From Areca catechu (taxonomy: Eukaryota; Streptophyta; Magnoliopsida; Arecales; Arecaceae), in NCBI GenBank assembly GCA_021397845.1, contig CM038050.1, positions 111,713,891-111,777,890 of the forward strand: a DNA stretch of 64,000 nt. Reading direction: 5' to 3'. The position numbers and the translations under genes are program-made. The notes under the pieces were generated by a model that had not been told where the DNA came from, did not search any database, and saw only the letters and a program-made list of their open reading frames with translations. Below, one piece after another: positions 11,779 through 22,798 of this stretch. Each line of letters opens with the position of its first letter. Position 1 is the stretch's first letter.

Positions 11779-12424
11779 TGTTACAGTGGTGACTAACCCA
11801 TTCGGCCCAGACACAATGGTGGGGCCACTTGAAGAGATCAGCCCCTGTGGCGGCCAGGTCGGCACCTTGGCCAGCCCAGTTCGACCGTGTCCGGAGCTCG
11901 GCTCGGCCGGGTTGGCACCTCGACCAGGCCGGCGCCTGCCCGGCTTACTTCGGCCGTGCCTGGGGCCCTGCCAGGCATACCAGGCAGCCCACCTTGGTCC
12001 CTGAAGCTCCCCGGTTCCGTCCTGTGAGCGCCCGCATGGCCCCGTCCATCTTAGCCCGTGCCGCTCCAGTTTGGTATGTTTGGGAATGGCGTGACCCGGC
12101 AACGAGGCTAGGTCTACATGGGATCTAGTCCTGGCACCATAGCCAAGCTTCCCGGTTCGGCGGCCGCACCTCACCCGCGCCTCGATCCACGCGTAAGGAA
12201 GGCACGCCACCCGCAAGCCTGTAGCGACCCCGGCTTCACCCGCACCTCGGTCCGCGCGTAAGGAAGGCACGTCCCCCCGCGCGAAGCTCCAGCGTCCGCC
12301 GACCTCAGGGCCCGCCTCCGTAGCAGCGCCCCCGGCTCGCCCGCAGGAGACCTCCGCCCTCCTGCTCCAGCCCGGCGGCGGATCCGGCTCGGTCCGAGCC
12401 CGATGAGGTGCCCCCGAGCCCGGT

Positions 12425-12850
12425 GAGGTGGCCCCGAGCTCGTCCAAGCCCGGCAAGGTGCGCCCCAGCGCCCGGCGGTTCTGCCCCCCGGCCCGGCGTG
12501 GCCGTGCTTTGCCTCCGCCCCCCCTGCTCCGGCCATGCACCGTCCGAACGGTGCCCGACGCCGCCGGAACCGAGTTCGGTGAGGTGGCCCCGAGCTCGTC
12601 CGAGCCCGGCCAGGTGCGCCCCAGCGCCCGGCGGTTCTGCCCCCCGGCCCGGCGTGGCCGTGCTTTGCCTCCGCCCCCGCTGCTCCGGCCATGCACCGTC
12701 CGAACGGTGCCCGACGCCGCCGGAACCGAGTTCGGTGAGGTGGCCCCGAGCTCGTCCGAGCCCGGCCAGGTGCGCCCCAGCGCCTGGCGATTCTGCCCCC
12801 CTGCCCGGCGTGGCCGTGCTTCGCCTCCGCCCTCCTGCTCCGGCCCGGCA
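12425..12850 (+). repeat. 156-bp tandem repeat in the solo LTR, about 2.7 copies
   Basis: Units start GAGGTGGCCCCGAGCTCGTC at 12425, 12581 and 12737, period 156. Each full unit contains the inverted repeat GCACCGTCCGAACGGTGC (12537-12554, 12693-12710), a 7-bp stem with a 4-base loop. Confidence 0.9.
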
Positions 12851-13687
12851 GTGGGTCCGGCTCGAGTGGCGACCCAGCAGCGCCTCGCTGACGGCCTGGC
12901 TCGCCTCCGCGCGGCTCCAGCTCGGCGATGCCATGCTCCGGGTCCAGCTCGGCCTGATCTCGCCCAGGACAGCGTACCCCGCTCCGTCCGATCTCTCCAG
13001 CTCAGCTGCCCATCCCGGCAGGGAGTGCCCAGTTCGGCCGTGCCAGCTCGATTGCCCGCGCCTAGCCCGGCACGGACACGCCCGGCCAGCTCCGCCTCCG
13101 CCTGCGGCACTCCGAGCTCCTGTCCGGCTCCGCCCTCGCCCACGGCGCAGCGGCCGGCCCGTTTCCCTTTGGCGTGCCCGCATGCTTCCGCCCGCACTAG
13201 GGCGCGACCTGCCCTCCTCCGGCTTCGCCCATCTCACGCGCCCAGTTCGGCATGCCCCTGTGGCGAGCCTTCACGCGGGCCTTCCTCGGTCCGCGTGCCC
13301 GCGTGATATCTTGAAGCGGCGTCCCGGACTCGGCCACTGGGAGCGCCACTCGGATCGGTCTCACTCATGTGAGCCCGGCACGTTTCCCGAAGAACCCATC
13401 CGTATGGGCCCGGCACTCTTTCCATGGATCCCCCTCCACGTGGGTCCTGGACGCGCCGCCTGACACGCCGCCTGCAAAGAGAGGTACGCGTTTAAGTTCC
13501 CTAAGCTACTGTTTGCACTAACTAGTGAATAGCACCACACTCGAGGCGCTGGGCTTCTCTGCCAAATCTTCTGAGCCATCAAGAAAGGGGAAGCTGACCG
13601 GTCTACCTAAGCCTCCTAGGCCTGCAGAGGCTTCACAGGCCTATGCCAAGAAGAACGTGCCCCTCTGAACACCAAGAGCCGCTCGTC

Positions 13688-13694
13688 TATATAA
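13688..13694 (+). promoter_or_regulatory. TATA box of the solo LTR
   Basis: TATATAA, 400 bp before the LTR end, in the GC-rich context GCTCGTCTATATAAGAGCAG. It is the clearest promoter match in the LTR. Confidence 0.65.
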
Positions 13695-14097
13695 GAGCAG
13701 CGGGAGGAGGTAAGAAGGGACGGACTCCCTTCATTCTGGTATGATCCATCACCCTCTGGGAGCGAAGAGTCCCCCAAGCTCTCCGTCTCAGAGGTCTCTT
13801 ATCTCCTTCGATCGTCCCACTGACTTGATCGTCGGAGTGCCTTTGCCGGAGTCCCCGGTGCAGGTCTCCCCTGTTTTGCAGGTATCGCCCGGCGGAGGGA
13901 CGATAAGTAGGAAGATTACTCCCTCGCCGAAGAGGCCCACAGGAGGGCCATGACAGTACCAAGCCCCTTTCATCCCAACTACGACTATGTTCCCCTTGAT
14001 CGTCTCCGACCAACGAGCCCGGTGACGCTGCACGGAGTCCACGCACCTAGGCCACGCCAGAGCTACCGGCCACGGCGATCCAGGCGGCAACACTACG

Positions 14098-14343
14098 AAA
14101 GGTCGTCCATGAGAGAATAGAATTAAGAATGGAGTCGAGAAGAAATCAAAGAGATCAAAAAAAAATTTGGATAAGGCTTCTGTTGACACTCCTATGCAAA
14201 ATGAGAGAAGAGGTAGTACTAGCAAAAGGCAGACTTCCAATATTGTAGTGAAATTACCAGAAACAGTAATTGAACCAACTGTTCCTTCTTCGGACCCTTT
14301 TTTAGATGAATTTGATGCTTATGTATGCAATCAACTAACATAG
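14098..14343 (+). pseudogene. mudrA-type transposase, C-terminal end beyond the solo LTR
   Basis: The frame continues the C-terminal DP..L.TKGRP signature of FAR1/FRS-type proteins, split by the LTR, into a basic region (KSKRSKKNLDK) and an acidic tail, ending in TAG at 14341-14343. There is no CCHC finger after the basic region, unlike some FRS proteins. Confidence 0.75.
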
Positions 14344-14459
14344 GATAGGATATAAAATCCTGAATTATGGTATAGTCCAATATATGTACATTCCTATGTT
14401 TTTTTAGATTATCGAATAACATTTCATACAAGATGTTTATGACTCCCAGATTGACCAAA

Positions 14460-15870
14460 AATCACTTCTACCTGTGGTACATGACATCATTATATTGGTT
14501 GTTGACTCCCAGATAATCAAAAATAGTTCCGGCTGCTTAAAAATCAATAAAATCACCTGAAACAACATTACGACATCCTAGATCAAAAGTTATGATACCC
14601 TAGTTCAAAAGTTACGACACCCTAGTTCAAAAAATATAAACATGCAGAAAATATAAGATAAAATATTTCTAATCCCTTCTACCTGTGGTACATATCATCA
14701 TTGGATTGGTTATTGACTCCCAGATAATCAGAAATAGTCCCGGCTGCTTAAAAATCAATAAAATCACCTGAAATAGTATTACGACATCCTAGTTCAAAAC
14801 TTACAACACCCTAGTTCAAAAAATACAAACATGTAGAAAATATAAGATAAAATATTTCTAATCCCTTCTACTTATGGTAGATGTCATCATTGGATTGGTT
14901 ATTGACTCCCAGATAATCAAAAATAGTCTTGGCTGCTTAAAAATCAATAAATCATTTGAAACAGCATTACGACACCCAAGTTCAAAAGTTACGACACCCT
15001 AGTTCAAAACTTACAACACCCTAGTTCAAAAAATACAAACATGCAGAAAATATAAGATAAAATATTTCTAATCCCTTATACCTGTGGTACATGTCATCAT
15101 TGGATTGATTATTGACTCACAGATAATTAGAAATAGTCCCGGCTGCATAAAAATCAATAAAATCACCTGAAATATCATTACGCACCCTAGTTCAAAAGTT
15201 ACGACACCCTAGTTCAAAACTTACGACACCCTAGTTCAAAAAATACAAACATGCAGAAAATATAAGATAAAATATTTTTAATCCCTTCTACCTATGGTAC
15301 ATGTCATCACTGGATTGGATATTGACTTCCAGATAATCAGAAATAGTCCCGGCTGCTTAAAAATCAATAAAATCACCTGAAATAGCATTACGACACTCTA
15401 GTTCAAAAAATACAAACATGCAGAAAATATAAGATAAAATGTTTCTAATCCCTTATACCTGTGGTACATGTCATCAATGGATTGGTTATTGACTCCCAGA
15501 TAATCAAAAATAGTCCCGGCTACTTAAAAATCAATAAAATCACCTAAAACAGCATTACGACACCCTAGTTCAAAAGTTACAACATCCTAGTTCAAAACTT
15601 ACGACACCCTAGTTTAAAAAATACAAACATGAAGAAAATATAAGATAACATGTTTCTAATCCCTTCTACCTGTGGTACATGTCATCATTGGATTGGTTAT
15701 TGACTCCCAGATAATTAGAAATAGTCCCGGCTGCTTAAAAATCAATACAATCACCTGAAACAGCATTATGACACCCTAGTTCAAAAATTACGACATCCTA
15801 GTTCAAAACTTATGACACCCTAGTTCAAAACCTACGACACTCTAGTATAAATACTACGACACCCTGTCAA
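14460..15870 (-). repeat. MULE-K array 2: ~180-220-bp repeat, seven units
   Basis: A shared segment beginning near CCTGTGGTACATGTCATCAT recurs at about 14469, 14691, 14871, 15081, 15291, 15459 and 15669. Unit length varies because each contains one to four copies of the ~20-nt core CTAGTTCAAAANNTACGACA (reverse complement of the array 1 and 3 core). It separates the 3' ends of the two convergent genes. The stretch 15871-16125 holds no gene. Confidence 0.88.
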
Positions 15871-18639
15871 GAAACATTACATTCCTTTATATCATCATCA
15901 CAGCAATGAAGAATTACAAAATATTGATTGAATGAATTACATAAAACTACATGTAATAAGATAATGATATTTAAAACAATACTGGTTGAATGAATCAAAA
16001 GAATTTTTCTTTAAGAATGATACTTAAAATATAATCCTCGAGTTAGTTACAAATTTGTGTAACATAGTACAAAAGTGAATGAATCGAAAAGAAAGAGTAT
16101 ATAACAAATAATTTGCTTTCATAGGCTAATATTTAACAGCACTTTCAATCTTTTGATTCATACTCTCTCTCAAAATCCTTGCTGCTAACTGGCGGCGATA
16201 TATGCTGATATCTTTTTCTGTGAAATCCCATGTATCAGGCCTATCCCTGCGAGCAATAAAATCCATGTATTTCAAGCAAAACAACCCGTAGTCCAGTGAT
16301 CCTGCAACTTGGGAAGGACATTCACTATTCTCTATCATGGACCATTTGGATACCTCACTATTATCGTAGAATATGTGGAACATTGCACCTATTATCTTGT
16401 GCCACTTCCTAGCATTTGCCTTGTACTTGGAATTGTGCTTTATCGAATTTAGATGCATGAAAATCTTCTCTTGCATGTCCACCACTACCAGGTGCCAGTG
16501 AGAATTTTCGGAGTTTATGATAGTGAAGAGAAATCGAAATTCCTTTTTATTTGCATCACTTACTCCATCAAAAATCATATTGCCGGCTGTTCCAGCAAGT
16601 TCATGACATGGTGATGGTGAGGTTAGGCACATGCCAGAAGTCATTACTGGAGCAACTATATTCTTATGATATCTTTCTGCATTCTCAGCCCCGTTCCTTG
16701 TAATGAACTCTTGCCCGGCATCAATTATCTGTCAATACAATTTAAAATGATTAATTATAAAGTAACTATAATAATTATTAGAAAATATATCAGTACATAC
16801 ATAAAGATTAACAACAAAATGATATAATACTCCATTACTTACATCATCAACTATCATGTCATTGTTGATGAGATCAAAAAGATTTTTCCTAGTGATAGTG
16901 CCTCTGAATTTGTTGGTGTACATGACATCCCTGAAATTAATAAACATGAATGATATTATATATTCTCGATTATAAATTAGCATACATATTAGAAAAAATA
17001 GGTGTAACTTACGAGTTCATCTTTTCTTTCAAAAATGTATTGATCAAATTTTCATCATCTTCAATTTGAAAATTCAAATTTGTTTCCTTAGGCTGAGATG
17101 TGCCCACCATCTTCAACTTTTTTTTCAATGGGCCTATTTCGAAAGAAGAATCGCTGCGATTTGGGAGGCCTTCTGCAGCCTAGGTTCTTTTTTACCCTCT
17201 TGATAAGTGAAGGAATTTGGATTTCTTCTTTTTCCCCCTCAACTTCCTTACTTATAAGGGTATCCTTAAATTTTTCATCAAAAATTTCTTCCACCTCAAC
17301 CTCAGTATCTTCAGTATCCTCTCCCTTTGCCTCTTTCTGGCCTTCTTTATTGGCATTGGTACCTTTATTTACCAACGAACTAAGAAGAGTTTCAACTATG
17401 GCTAGCCTCTTCTTTATATCTTCAAGTTCAACCTTCACCTGTGCACAGCTTGCACAAGTTTTTTATTTTTCGGAGGATGCTGCTATTACTGTTTCTTTAG
17501 GGAGAAGCCATTGTTCCGTTATTGTTGGCTCAATAGCTCCCTCCACCTGCAAGCCAAGAACAATAACAAAATAACCATACATTAATCATAATAATATATT
17601 GTTCATTAATATTATAATGAAAAAATATTTTTATTTACCAACTCATGAGGCTTCAAGTTTGTAAGGTCAACACTCTTTGTCTTCACCTGGCTGTCATACC
17701 ATTTTGACAGCCTAGGCAATTTTTTTGGATATGTTGGGGCTCTCAAGGTATCATTCTCAAGGAACCAAACCTGTACATAATAATCATGTATGTTAAATAT
17801 ATGGAAAATTTAAAATAAAGTAATTATACTTTTACTGCATATTAATGACACTTACCAATAGAGCAGCTGTACACCCATATAGAGTTGGCTACCTCCTAAC
17901 CTTGTCGCTTCTTTTGGTTAGGACTGGCTGGTCGGATCTTAAGCAAAAAGCAGCATCTGAGAGAGATAAGAGTCAACTCCATTATTGTGGTAGTCCAATC
18001 TATTTTACCCAGCTGGGATAAATCATCCAAGTAAGGGATGATAAATCTTAGGCAACTTTGATTTGACTTTGGATACAAGAATGTTGCGAACATAAATGCA
18101 ATCCATAATCTCACTATGTCCTCGACATCCTCTTATAGATTGGATGAATGAAGTCGGGCAATTAACTTCTGCAGGCCCTTATGTTGCAAACATAATTGTC
18201 TTCCAAATCTTCTAAATAACCGGCACTTCTTAACTTGATCTTCCATTTTGATATTCTTTCCGTGGCATGGCAGACCCAAAATCAGGGCCAGGTCTTCCAC
18301 GCTGAATATAAGTTCCTTGGCATAAAAAGTAAACTTGTTTTCTCCCTTATAGCATCTAATAATTTTAGCGAGTAGACGCCCATCGACAATAAATGGTTCC
18401 ATGTCTACGAACGCATTGAAAGGAGTCTTTCAGATTATTTCTAAATGATAACTTGAGAAACTCATCTTCAAAACCTATTCAGCATACACTGCTGGCTTGC
18501 AATGGTTTTTAAACAATTGTGAAGCCTTTAATCTGGGCAGCCGAAGCATTGCAAGATCACCTGAAATATAAGTAAAATATAAATGTAAGTAGAGCAATAA
18601 ATTCAAGCAATAAATTCTAAATAAAAATTTTTATGACAC

Positions 18640-19615
18640 CCTGGGGTTAAAAACTTATTTTTCATAATTTCTGCATGGGTGTCGTAGGTTTTGAACTAAG
18701 GTGTCATAGGTTTTAAACTAGGATGTCGTAGGTTTTGAACTAGGGTGTCGTAGGTTTTGAACTAGGGTATCGTAATACTGTTTTGACCATTTTGATTAAT
18801 GATATAGCATCCGTGGCAATTTTATGATACCTTGGGAGTCATAAAACAAGCCACGATTGCCATGTATTAGAGGTAGAAGGGTTAAAAACTTATTTTTCAT
18901 AATTTCTGCATGGGTGTCGTAGGTTTTGAACTATGATATCGTAGGTTTTGAACTAGGATGTCGTAGGTTTTGAACTATGGTGTCGTAATACTGTTTTGGC
19001 AATTTTGATTAACGTTACAGCATCTGTGGCAATTTTATGACATCTTGGGAGTCATAAAACAAGCTGCGGTTGCCATGTATTAGAAGTAGAGGGGTTAAAA
19101 ACTTATTCTTCACAATTTCTGCATGGGTGTCATAGGTTTTGAACTAGGGTGTAGTAGGTTTTGAACTAGGGTGTCGTAGGTTTTGAACTAGGATGTCATA
19201 ATACTATTTTGGCCATTTTGATTAATGTTACAGAATCCTATCCAATTTTATGACACCCTAGGAGTCGTAAAACAAGCCACAGTTGCCATGTATTAGAGGT
19301 AGAAGGGTTAAAAACTTATTTTTCATAATTTCTGCATGAGTGTCGTATGTTTTAAACTAGGGTATCGTAGGTTTTGAACTAGGATGTCATAATACTATTT
19401 TGGCCATTTTGATTAATGTTACAGCATCGTGGCAATTTTATGACACCCTGGGAGACATAAAACAAGCCACGGTTGCCATGTATTAGAGGTAGAGGGGTTA
19501 AAACTTATTTTTCATATTTTTTGCATGGGTGTCGTAAGTTTTGAACTAGGATGTCGTAGGTTTTGAACTAGGGTATCGTAATATCTAAACTATGGTGTCA
19601 TGATTCTATACTATG
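18640..19615 (+). repeat. MULE-K array 3: ~190-226-bp repeat, five units, in ULP1 intron 1
   Basis: The segment GGGGTTAAAAACTTATTTTT or a variant recurs near 18642, 18872, 19094, 19306 and 19495. Each unit carries two to four copies of the core TAGGTTTTGAACTAGGGTGT. The array fills most of the first intron of the ULP1-like gene (18561-19939). Confidence 0.88.
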
Positions 19616-19689
19616 AAGACTTAATATTTTTTAAAAAATTATCGTAACATCCCTCTGTAGAGATAAACTTCAAAGATTGACATTAAAAT

Positions 19690-19870
19690 AGTAAAATAGA
19701 AATTACGACATCCTAGTTCAAAACCTACAACACCCTAGTTCAAAACCTATGACACCCTGGTTCAAAACCTACAACACCATGGTTCAAAACTTACAATACC
19801 GTTGTTCAAAACCTATGACATCCTTATTCAAAACCTAGGGCACCCTAGTTTAAAAACTCCGATACCCTTG
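19690..19870 (-). repeat. Inverted cluster of the MULE-K core motif
   Basis: About eight copies of CTAGTTCAAAACCTACGACA-like units lie in the opposite orientation to array 3, about 80 bp from it. The two could fold back on each other in the transcript. Confidence 0.75.
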
Positions 19871-20366
19871 CAGAAATTGTAAAAAAAAAGTTCAGATGCT
19901 AAATGTCAAATCCAAGCAGGAATCAAAAATTTTTCTAACCTGTTTCTGCTTTTGTAGCATTCTTGGGGATGGATCTTAAGGGTCTCATCACCTCCTGAAT
20001 AAACAATGATCGCAGTACTTCCTTCCTCTATCTGCGTTTCCTTCTTGCTTTCTTTTCGTGTTCGTCGTCTACACTTAAAGACAAAACCACTTGTCTCCAT
20101 TTTTCCAAGATTTCGAAGGCATATCAAATGTTGAAGGAAGATCACCAACGCTTTCTCGACTACCAAAGAGGAGCAAAAAATACAAAATATAGGTATCTAG
20201 GATGTCCAAAAACAATGGACGAACTCTGGGGTGGGGCTTCATAGTGGCAAATGTTTTTTTTTCCTATTTGCAGAATAAGAACCATTTTCCGATACCAAAA
20301 ATGATGAGGACAGAATGGTTATTTTGCATGGTTGAAAAGACTGCAGGGCGGCGTCTGCAGCTTACA

Positions 20367-20497
20367 TATACCCCTCCCATCATGCCATATCCCATCCCAT
20401 CCATCATGCCACGTGGTGCCAGCATGGACCAATAGCCACGTGCGGTGCGGGCCACGCTGGATTTGCTGCACCACACGCGGTGCACAAAGAATTACTC
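20367..20497 (-). repeat. MULE-K right terminal inverted repeat
   Basis: It ends AAGAATTACTC at 20497 and is the inverted partner of 7578-7708. Exon 1 of the ULP1-like gene starts about 200 bp inside it. Confidence 0.92.
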
Positions 20498-21164
20498 GGG
20501 GGCAGTATATTCCTCGAAAATCTTGGTCTCTTGGGCTTGGATGCCTAATTGAACTTGGGCATGACTTTAGGGCAGCAAGGGGCATCTCCAACATGGGCTT
20601 GGGCGGCCTCCAAAGAGCTTTGGCACATGGACTTGATCTTGGTGGGCTAGAAACCCTGGGATGGGATGCTGGAAGAATATTATTGGTCCTCGGTATCATT
20701 TATGGACTTACTTTGTTCTGGGATCCTGGTGAAGACTTTAGCTTATGCTCCTCCTCTTGTACAAAATTTTTAAAGAACATAACTTACTGGACTCTTACAG
20801 GACTCAATTGGACTAGACTGAGGTTGAGACAACTTAACTTATTATAGGACTCACTCAACTTAACTGGACTGGATTAGTTACAAAACTTGACACATGATTA
20901 AGGGCTCAAAATTGACAAATGGCTCATAATAAGCTAACTCTCTCAACTAAGCTTGAATGTAATCTCAAGGTTGACTTATGAGCCCTAATGGCATGAGTCA
21001 ACTCTAGATACAGGACTCAAGTGTAACAAAGTTTAAGGCCAAAATACAAGACTCAAATGGCTAACACGGCCAGATTATTGGACTCAAAGACAAAATTTGA
21101 ATCATGGCTAAGGGACTCAAACTCAAGGATCCTTAGCGAACTAGGGTTGACCTGATATCCCCAT
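20498..21164 (-). repeat. E2 left (3') LTR, second segment
   Basis: It resumes at GGGGGCAGTATATTCC and matches the right LTR from 25005 to about 25337. It then continues with ACTCAACTTAAC-rich DNA to the end GATATCCCCATCA at 21164. This last 330 bp is absent from the right LTR. Confidence 0.8.
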
Positions 21165-21720
21165 CAATTCTCTCGAGGTGGGAGGAACTTGACTCTATCA
21201 AGTAAGGGTCACTCTAGCTCTGGTATCGCTCAAGGAGGTCTGGGTCGAGGTGCTGCAAGTCCTCTCAAGTAATCCTCGAATCATTGGATTCTGGTCAACC
21301 TTGCTAATGGACCAGGTAGCATTGATAGCCGCATCCTCGGGTCATGATAGCTTGATCGTCCAGGATATGATCGATCCATTTTTCTCTCTTAGGCCAATTT
21401 ATATGTGGACACTCTTAGTTAGGTTCGCTCTCAAAGGATGGAGTAGGTCCAAAAACCTTACTAGGAATCACTGCAGGTTCCCTATACTCAATCAAGTCTG
21501 CGAAATTGAAGGTAGAGCTAATGCCTAAATCGAGGGACAAAGCAAGCACATAAACATTGGGTCCAACCTCTCTATCACCGTAAAGGGTCCAGCTCTGCGA
21601 GCATAAAACTTCTTAACCATAACATAATCTCCTACATTAAATTTCTTGGCTCTCTTTCGGGAATTAGCCAGTTTGTTTCAAAATCAATGCTTAATGCGGA
21701 TGATGCACCTGACTTGTACT
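21165..21720 (-). pseudogene. E2 integrase C-terminal remnant (gypsy type)
   Basis: The minus strand at 21665-21480 reads RKRAKKFNVGDYVMVKKFYA, then RRAGPFTV, and after a frame change STFNFADLIEYR. This F-x-x-G-D-x-V ... R..GPF.V ... F...DL..Y pattern is the C-terminal domain of Ty3/gypsy integrases. It sits directly before the LTR at 21164, as expected for the end of pol. The rest of integrase, RT and RNase H are missing. Confidence 0.7.
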
Positions 21721-22239
21721 GACACCTAACAAAAATGCAGACTCAACTATGCATTCCTATTAAGAGTAACTTTATTGGACTCTTTGGGCTTAAACCTAAC
21801 AGACTATAGACTCTCTAGGTTTGACCTTGATTTGACATGCACATAAAAATTTACAATGAACTTCTAGTAAATGCCATAGAGTATGCCAGAAGTATGATGC
21901 AAACCTAACATAAATAATGAATGTATGTAGTATGCTAATCTCAACAAAATGCAATCTAATAATCTTAAAAATGCTAGAAATTTTTGCAAAGGATAGAAAA
22001 TAAGAGATGGAGTCAGGGTTAGTCGGGTAGGGTAAGGAATAAGAAGATGGTTCAAGGTTAATAAAAAATAATAGGATACAAGAAGGGGTTTCAGGGATAA
22101 ATCCTAGACTAATACTAGTGTCATATCTAGGGGTGTTGGTCCTATGGGGTTCAGGTTGACTAGGGAAAACTGGGCTATACCCATAGGTACTAATCCTATC
22201 AGATTCGGGTTGGCTAAGGGAAACTAGCCTGGTACTAGA

Positions 22240-22787
22240 CTCATATAATATGGGTGAATGGTTCTAAAGTCATAGGATCTAGAGTCATAGGATTTGGGCT
22301 TAGATCTATAGGTTATGGATCTCCTAGATTCAAGGTATGGGTCAGCGTATTAGGCTCTCCTAGAGTGGGAGGTGGGGGCCATGGGGTCCTAAGGTCAGGC
22401 TCATATTTAGGTATGATATGGGTCTCAAGGGTTTTCTCAAGGTTTCCTAATTGGTCTCCTATCTGGTCAGACCTATTGATTGTTTAGGTAGTTGATTGGA
22501 TCAATTGGTCAAGTCTATGATTTATCTAGGTATTGGATTGGTCAAACTTGAAGTTCATCTAGGCAAACTGGTTTTGGATTTGGGTATTTGATTGGTTAAT
22601 CTGGGTGGTTAATTGGGCAACCGTCTGTTCATTCATGGCTTTTAGAAGAGTTTCAGGATTGGGTTCCATGGTTGAACTAGGCAAACTGGTTTTGGGATTG
22701 GGTATTTGATTAGTTAATCTAGGTAGTTAATTGGGAAACCATCTGTTCATTCATGGCTTTTAGAAGAGTTTCAAGATTGAGTTCCAT
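22240..22787 (-). pseudogene. E2 gag N-terminal remnant
   Basis: From ATG 22669 the minus strand reads MEPNPETLLKAMNEQTVAQL, followed by Gln/Asn-rich sequence with stops. A second, similar start at 22787 comes from a 118-bp tandem duplication. Position near the primer end of the element and the coiled, polar composition suit a gypsy gag start, but no zinc knuckle is present. Confidence 0.5.
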
Positions 22788-22798
22788 GGTTGAATTAG
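22563..22798 (-). repeat. 118-bp tandem duplication across the E2 gag start
   Basis: GCAAACTGGTTTTGG begins at 22563 and again at 22681. The two units are nearly identical, and both contain an ATG followed by the same codons. Regions 21721-22239 and 22799-24058 show no recognisable coding or structure. Confidence 0.8.

Larger units (their letters stand above)
11779..14092 (+). repeat. GC-rich solo LTR inside MULE-K
   Basis: It is 2,314 bp, starts TGTTACAGTGG, ends GGCGGCAACA and has a 5-bp target duplication but no core and no second LTR, hence a solo LTR. A TATA box (CTATATAAGAGC) at 13687-13698 sets the plus orientation. About 11850-13480 is strikingly GC- and CpG-rich compared with its AT-rich surroundings. 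The long open frames on both strands here (up to 482 codons) reflect scarcity of AT-rich stop codons and have no recognisable domain. The superfamily is uncertain; a gypsy origin is a guess. Confidence 0.85.
16126..20166 (-). pseudogene. KAONASHI-like ULP1 (C48 peptidase) pseudogene, six exons
   Basis: Exons supported by GT-AG borders: 20166-19940, 18560-17856, 17770-17639, 17546-17013, 16930-16843, 16728-16126. Exon 2 resembles the DUF1985/plant-mobile-domain region (SVEDLALILGLPCHG; AFMFATFLYPKSNQ). Exon 4 is an acidic, charged linker. Exon 6 is the ULP1 peptidase, with catalytic His in HWHLVVVDM and the oxyanion Gln in SQVAG. The catalytic Cys is replaced by Tyr (LDYGLFCLKYM where D-C-G is expected), one transition away. 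Stops lie in exons 2 and 4, and frame breaks near 17890 and 17095. ULP1 enzymes cleave SUMO; MULE-borne copies have no proven role. Confidence 0.82.
7578..20497 (+). mobile_element. MULE-K: Mutator-like transposon with mudrA-type and ULP1-like pseudogenes
   Basis: It spans 12,920 bp including a 2.3-kb solo LTR. It is bounded by 131-bp terminal inverted repeats and a perfect 10-bp target duplication. Inside are a plus-strand FAR1/MULE transposase pseudogene, a convergent minus-strand ULP1-like pseudogene, and three arrays of a shared ~20-nt motif. A MULE that carries a ULP1-like protease gene matches the KAONASHI class described in plants. Both genes are broken, so this copy is not autonomous. 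Confidence 0.92.

Noticed and set aside
11749..13582. Long open frames on both strands (482, 351, 310, 292 codons) in the GC-rich block
   Set aside because: They overlap in several frames, are made of Ala/Gly/Arg/Pro from GC-rich repeats, and lie wholly inside a solo LTR with target duplications. No domain is recognisable.
9506..14343. A domesticated FAR1/FHY3-type host gene
   Set aside because: The FAR1-MULE-SWIM order fits, but it lies between terminal inverted repeats and has several stops and frameshifts, so it is the transposase of MULE-K.
14460..15870. Regular repeats with variable spacers resembling a CRISPR array
   Set aside because: The DNA is plant nuclear, spacers are themselves repeated, unit lengths vary and the array is inside a MULE.
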